Both the position numbers and the translations under genes were made by a program. Below the pieces are notes generated by a model. That model was not told the DNA's origin. It was given only the letters and a program-made list of their open reading frames with translations, and did no database searches. Shown here in pieces: positions 4,292 to 7,371 of a DNA stretch of 7,371 bases; position 1 is the stretch's first letter; each line of letters opens with the position of its first letter. Origin of the DNA: Bacteroidales bacterium UBA4347 (GTDB taxonomy: Bacteria; Bacteroidota; Bacteroidia; Bacteroidales; P3); the NCBI GenBank assembly GCA_002394185.1, contig DGTB01000165.1, forward strand, positions 1 to 7,371, written 5' to 3'.

Positions 4292-7186
4292 ATGAAACGT
4301 ATAGCATCATTTCTGCTGGCCATCGTGCTTTGCACCAGCGCCTTCGCCCAACTGGGCAACGACAAAACCGCTCACCCCTCCGACCTCTCGGCCTCCGTGC
4401 CGGTCGACAAAAAGGTCATCATCGGCCACCTCGACAACGGATTCACCTACTATATCCGCGACAACCGCAAACCCGAGCAGCGCATCCAGTTCCGCCTCGT
4501 CAGCAACGCCGGCTCCATCCTCGAGCGCGACGACCAGCAGGGCCTGGCCCACTTCTGCGAGCACATGGCCTTCAACGGCATCAAGGGCTACCCCCACAAC
4601 ACCATGATTCAAAAACTCCAGGAGCACGGCATCGAGTTCGGCCGCGGCATCAATGCCTGGACCTCCTTCGACGAAACGGTCTACTACGTCGACATCCCCT
4701 CCACCGACCCCGAAATGGTGGCCATGGGCATCGAGATCCTCGACGGCTGGGCCGGCAACATCCTCTTCGACCAGCAGGAGATTGAAAGCGAACGCGGCGT
4801 CATCCACGAGGAATGGCGCGGCGGCGTGGGTCACGGCGACCGCATGCGCAAGAAGACCTTCCCCATCGTCTTTCGCGGCTCGCTCTACGCCGACCGCCTG
4901 CCCATCGGCAAGGAGGAGGTCATCATGAACTTCAAACGCCAGGCCATCGTCGACTTCTTCAACGACTGGTACCGCCCCGACTTGCAGGCCATCGTCGTGG
5001 TCGGCGACCTCCAGGACTTCGAGTACAACGGACTGAAAGGCGCCAAGGCCATGGAACAGCGTGTGCGCGACGTCTTCGGCCAGCATGCCAAAGCCGCCAA
5101 CCCCAAGCCCCGTCCCGTCTTCACCATCGAGGGCAACCTCGAGCCCCTCGTGGCCATAGCCACCGACAAGGAGGCTACCTCCTCCTCCCTGGCTTTCATC
5201 TGGAAACGCCCCAAGGAACCCGTCGGCACTGTCGGCGACTACCGCCGCGACCTCGTCGCCTCGCTCGTCGCCATGATGGTCAACGAACGCCTCGGCGACC
5301 TCTGCGAGGACCCCGCAGCACCCATGATGGCCGCCAGCGCCGGCCGCGACGGCTTCATAGCACGTTATGTGCGCCAGGCCGACGACTTCACCCTCTCCGC
5401 CTCGCCCAAGGAGAGCCGCATCGACGAGGCCGCACGCCTCCTCCTCACTGAGATGCGCCGCCTCGACCAGCACGGATTCCTCCTCTCCGAACTGGAACGC
5501 CAGAAGGAAGCCCTCGTCTCTTTCTACACCCAGATGGCCAAGGAGGCCGACAAGACTGAGAGCGACGCCCTCGCCGGCGAGTACACGCGCCACTTCCTCA
5601 GCGGCGAAGTCATCCCCGGCATCCGCCAGGAATGGCGCTACGCCAAGGAGTTCGTCCCCGAGGTCACCCTCGACGAGTGCAACCGCATGGTATCCTCCTG
5701 GATCACCGACGACAACCTCGTCGTCTACCTCACCGCCCCCGAGCGCGACGGCTATCGCGTCCCCGCCGAGAAGGACCTCCGCAACATCATCGCCGACTGC
5801 CGCCAGGCCCAGACCGACCCCTGGGTGGACACCTACAAGGAGGCGCCCCTCTTCACCGACGACGTGCCCGCCGCCAAGCCCCAATTTGTCCTCCACAACG
5901 ACGCCCTCGACTACACCGAGTACCGCTGCCCCAACGGCGTCCGCTTCGTGGTGAAGAAAACCGACTTCCAGGCCGACGAAATCATCTTCTCCTCCCAGAG
6001 CTTCGGCGGCTCCTCGCTCTACAGCGACGAGGACTACTACCTCGTCTCCAACACCGCCGACCTCATCGACGCCTCCGGCATCGCCGGCTTCACCGCCAAC
6101 GAGGTTGGCAAGAAACTCAAGGGCCGCTCCCTCTCCGTCTCCCCCTACATCAGCTCCGAAGAGCAGGGCTTCGCAGGCTATGCCGCCCCCAAGGACCTCG
6201 AAACGGCCCTCCAGCTCGTATGCCTCTACTACTCCGCTCCGCGCACCGACCCCAACGTCTTCGCCCGCACCACCGAGCAGCTGCGCTCCCAAATCAAGCT
6301 CGTGGCCGACAACCCGCAGGTGGCTTTCTCCCAGGCCTACCTCCGCACCGCCTACCCCGACGACCGCCGCCGCGTCCTCATCCCCACCGAGGCCCAGATT
6401 GCCTCCCTCGACCCCGACCGCGCCCTGCAAATCTTCCGTGAGCGTTTCCACGACGCCTCCGGCCAGGTCTTCTTCTTCACCGGCAACATCTCCGACGCCG
6501 ACATCGACCTCATTGCCCGTTACCTCAACCACCTTCCCGCCGACGGCAGCCAGCGCGCCGAACGCTACATCGACCGCACACCCGCCTTCGCCCGCGGCAT
6601 CGTGCACGGCGAGGCCGTCAAAGGCATCGAGCGCCAGGGCATGCTCATCGTCCAGGGCGTGATGGACGTCGACGCCGCCAAACTCGACCCCCAGACCCGC
6701 GTGGCCCTCTCCGTGCTCAGCAATGCCCTCGAAATCACCACCCTCGAAATCATCCGCGAACAGAACGGCGACGCCTACAGCCCCTCGGCAGGCATCGGCT
6801 GCCAGCGCATCCCCCGCGGACAGGTCTCCTGGCAGTTCTCTATTGGCTGCGACCCCGACAAGATCCAGAAAATCGAGCGCGACTGCCTCGACATCCTCCG
6901 CCAGTACCAGAAGCGCGGCTGCGACGAGAAGACCCTCGCCAAGGCCAAGGAGCAGATGATTGTCAACTACGGCACCAACCGCCAGAACAACGGCTACTGG
7001 AACGGCCAGATTGCCAGCGCCTACTCCTTCGACGAGGACCACGACTACCTGGCCCGCTACGAGGAAATGGTCCGCAGCGTCACCGCCAAGCAGCTCCGCA
7101 ACCTCGCCAAGCGCTACATCAACCTCAAGAACTACGCCGCCGTCTCCCTCCGTCCCGAAAACCCCGACGCCGGCCAGGCCGACTGA
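4292..7186 (+). CDS. Secreted M16 family zinc metallopeptidase (PqqL/pitrilysin-like)
   Basis: A 964-residue insulinase-family peptidase. A signal peptide (MKRIASFLLAIVLCTSAFA) ends in AFA before Gln20, predicting signal peptidase I cleavage and a periplasmic enzyme. The active M16 half starts near residue 42. The inverted zinc motif HFCEH is at 87-91 (His87 and His91 zinc ligands, Glu90 catalytic base), and the downstream ESERGVIHEEW at 165-175 supplies Glu174 as third ligand and Glu167 as the usual upstream conserved acid. A middle M16_C-like domain begins around FNDWYRPDLQAIVVVGD (223-239). The second half (about 541-960) repeats the fold: NGVRFVVKK near 548, a region at 592-608 where HxxEH is absent, and a last domain with REQNGDAYSPSAG (822-834). 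One active and one inactive half in a single chain is the normal pitrilysin/PqqL build, and the length fits. The expected role is degradation of peptides in the periplasm. ATG 4292 is preferred over an in-frame GTG at 4223 because it directly begins the signal peptide and follows AAAAAACA. It may be transcribed separately from the ABC unit. Confidence 0.95.
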   Translation: MKRIASFLLAIVLCTSAFAQLGNDKTAHPSDLSASVPVDKKVIIGHLDNGFTYYIRDNRKPEQRIQFRLVSNAGSILERDDQQGLAHFCEHMAFNGIKGYPHNTMIQKLQEHGIEFGRGINAWTSFDETVYYVDIPSTDPEMVAMGIEILDGWAGNILFDQQEIESERGVIHEEWRGGVGHGDRMRKKTFPIVFRGSLYADRLPIGKEEVIMNFKRQAIVDFFNDWYRPDLQAIVVVGDLQDFEYNGLKGAKAMEQRVRDVFGQHAKAANPKPRPVFTIEGNLEPLVAIATDKEATSSSLAFIWKRPKEPVGTVGDYRRDLVASLVAMMVNERLGDLCEDPAAPMMAASAGRDGFIARYVRQADDFTLSASPKESRIDEAARLLLTEMRRLDQHGFLLSELERQKEALVSFYTQMAKEADKTESDALAGEYTRHFLSGEVIPGIRQEWRYAKEFVPEVTLDECNRMVSSWITDDNLVVYLTAPERDGYRVPAEKDLRNIIADCRQAQTDPWVDTYKEAPLFTDDVPAAKPQFVLHNDALDYTEYRCPNGVRFVVKKTDFQADEIIFSSQSFGGSSLYSDEDYYLVSNTADLIDASGIAGFTANEVGKKLKGRSLSVSPYISSEEQGFAGYAAPKDLETALQLVCLYYSAPRTDPNVFARTTEQLRSQIKLVADNPQVAFSQAYLRTAYPDDRRRVLIPTEAQIASLDPDRALQIFRERFHDASGQVFFFTGNISDADIDLIARYLNHLPADGSQRAERYIDRTPAFARGIVHGEAVKGIERQGMLIVQGVMDVDAAKLDPQTRVALSVLSNALEITTLEIIREQNGDAYSPSAGIGCQRIPRGQVSWQFSIGCDPDKIQKIERDCLDILRQYQKRGCDEKTLAKAKEQMIVNYGTNRQNNGYWNGQIASAYSFDEDHDYLARYEEMVRSVTAKQLRNLAKRYINLKNYAAVSLRPENPDAGQAD

Positions 7187-7201
7187 CCACGCCACCGCTG
7201 T

Positions 7202-7225
7202 AGAGACGCGGCATGCCGCGTCTCT
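7202..7225. repeat. Perfect 24-base palindrome (TAGAGACG-type hairpin)
   Basis: The half-site AGAGACGCGGCA is followed directly by its exact complement, giving a perfect 24-base inverted repeat centred on GCATGC, 15 bases after the peptidase stop. As RNA it would form a strong hairpin. No T-run follows, so intrinsic termination is possible but not classical. From memory, dispersed GTAGAGACG...CGTCTCTAC palindromes occur in several Bacteroidetes and other genomes, which suggests an extragenic repeat family. Confidence 0.7.
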
Positions 7226-7243
7226 GCCGGCGGGGACGCCGGC
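7226..7243. repeat. GCCGGCG hairpin adjoining the palindrome
   Basis: GCCGGCG (7226-7232) and CGCCGGC (7237-7243) form a seven-pair all-GC stem with loop GGGA, immediately next to the 24-base palindrome. With no gap between them, the two stems could stack coaxially in RNA. Confidence 0.6.
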
Positions 7244-7287
7244 GCTCCATCTTGGCATGCCCTGCCTCCCTCGCAACAACACCTACC

Positions 7288-7313
7288 GGGAGACGGGGCA
7301 TGCACCGTCTCTA
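7288..7313. repeat. Second TAGAGACG-type hairpin, inverted orientation
   Basis: GAGACGG (7290-7296) pairs with CCGTCTC (7305-7311) around a GGCATGCA loop. Read on the minus strand, 7313-7288 matches 7201-7226 at 21 of 26 positions, so this is a diverged second copy of the same module facing the other way. Both copies keep the GCATGC centre. Confidence 0.6.
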
Positions 7314-7371
7314 CATGCAGGGGCCATTTGCCACCCGACAGGGGGACAAGAGGTGTCCGATACGGCATATC

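Larger units (their letters stand above)
7187..7371. other. Gene-free region after the peptidase gene
   Basis: No convincing coding region appears in these 185 bases in either direction. Besides the three hairpins listed separately, there is GGCATGCC at 7254-7261 and a small stem GGACA (7344-7348)/TGTCC (7354-7358). I see no tRNA, promoter or classical terminator. Confidence 0.55.

Noticed and set aside
7202..7243. Intrinsic terminator after the peptidase gene
   Set aside because: The stems are strong, but no T-rich run follows on either strand, so I list them as repeats only.
4307..7282. A 991-codon open frame on the minus strand across the whole peptidase gene
   Set aside because: It is codon-aligned with the sense gene. 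The sense gene avoids TTA, CTA and TCA codons, so no antisense stops arise, and its abundant GAC, CTC, GCC and ATC codons turn into Val, Glu, Gly and Asp. The resulting Gly/Val/Asp/Glu-rich protein shows no domain, whereas the sense frame has an intact M16 active site.
7201..7313. CRISPR array or insertion-sequence end
   Set aside because: There are only two diverged copies in inverted orientation, no uniform direct repeats and spacers, and no transposase gene in the window.

Overview
The window looks like a chromosomal segment from a GC-rich member of the order Bacteroidales (Prevotella- or Muribaculaceae-like; the genus cannot be fixed from this sequence). Supporting signs are the tail of an outer-membrane beta-barrel protein with the typical Bacteroidetes ending, the absence of Shine-Dalgarno sequences with A-rich stretches ending in ACAATG or similar before starts, very AT-rich low-complexity spacers between GC-rich genes, and a two-domain periplasmic M16 peptidase of the Bacteroidetes type. 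All seven genes read on the + strand.

Layout: (1) 1-212, the C-terminal end of an outer-membrane beta-barrel (TonB-dependent receptor-like) protein. (2) 240-554, a YbjQ/UPF0145 family protein. (3) 567-1394, an ABC transporter ATPase. (4) 1414-2118 and 2156-2974, two adjacent paralogous six-helix membrane proteins, probably the permease subunits for that ATPase. (5) 3040-3774, a lipoprotein of no recognised family. (6) 3792-4139, a short GntR-type regulator of the YtrA/YhcF kind. (7) 4292-7186, a secreted M16 (pitrilysin/PqqL-like) zinc metallopeptidase. Spacers within genes 2 to 6 are 12-65 bases, so they are likely one transcription unit. The peptidase lies after a 152-base spacer full of hairpins and is probably transcribed or regulated separately. 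The last 185 bases contain no gene, only palindromic repeat modules.

Working model (inference): the ATPase and the two half-permeases form an ABC exporter or envelope-stress pump. The GntR protein encoded at the end of the unit would regulate it, as GntR/ABC pairs such as ytrA-ytrB do in Firmicutes. The lipoprotein may be an envelope partner. The YbjQ protein and the peptidase need not be functionally connected.

The less ordinary signals are the paralogous permease pair sharing a GIYxAMLPAxKxEK motif, the uncharacterised lipoprotein inside the transporter unit, stop codons lying inside short AT-rich intergenic repeats, and hairpin/palindrome modules on both sides of the peptidase gene.
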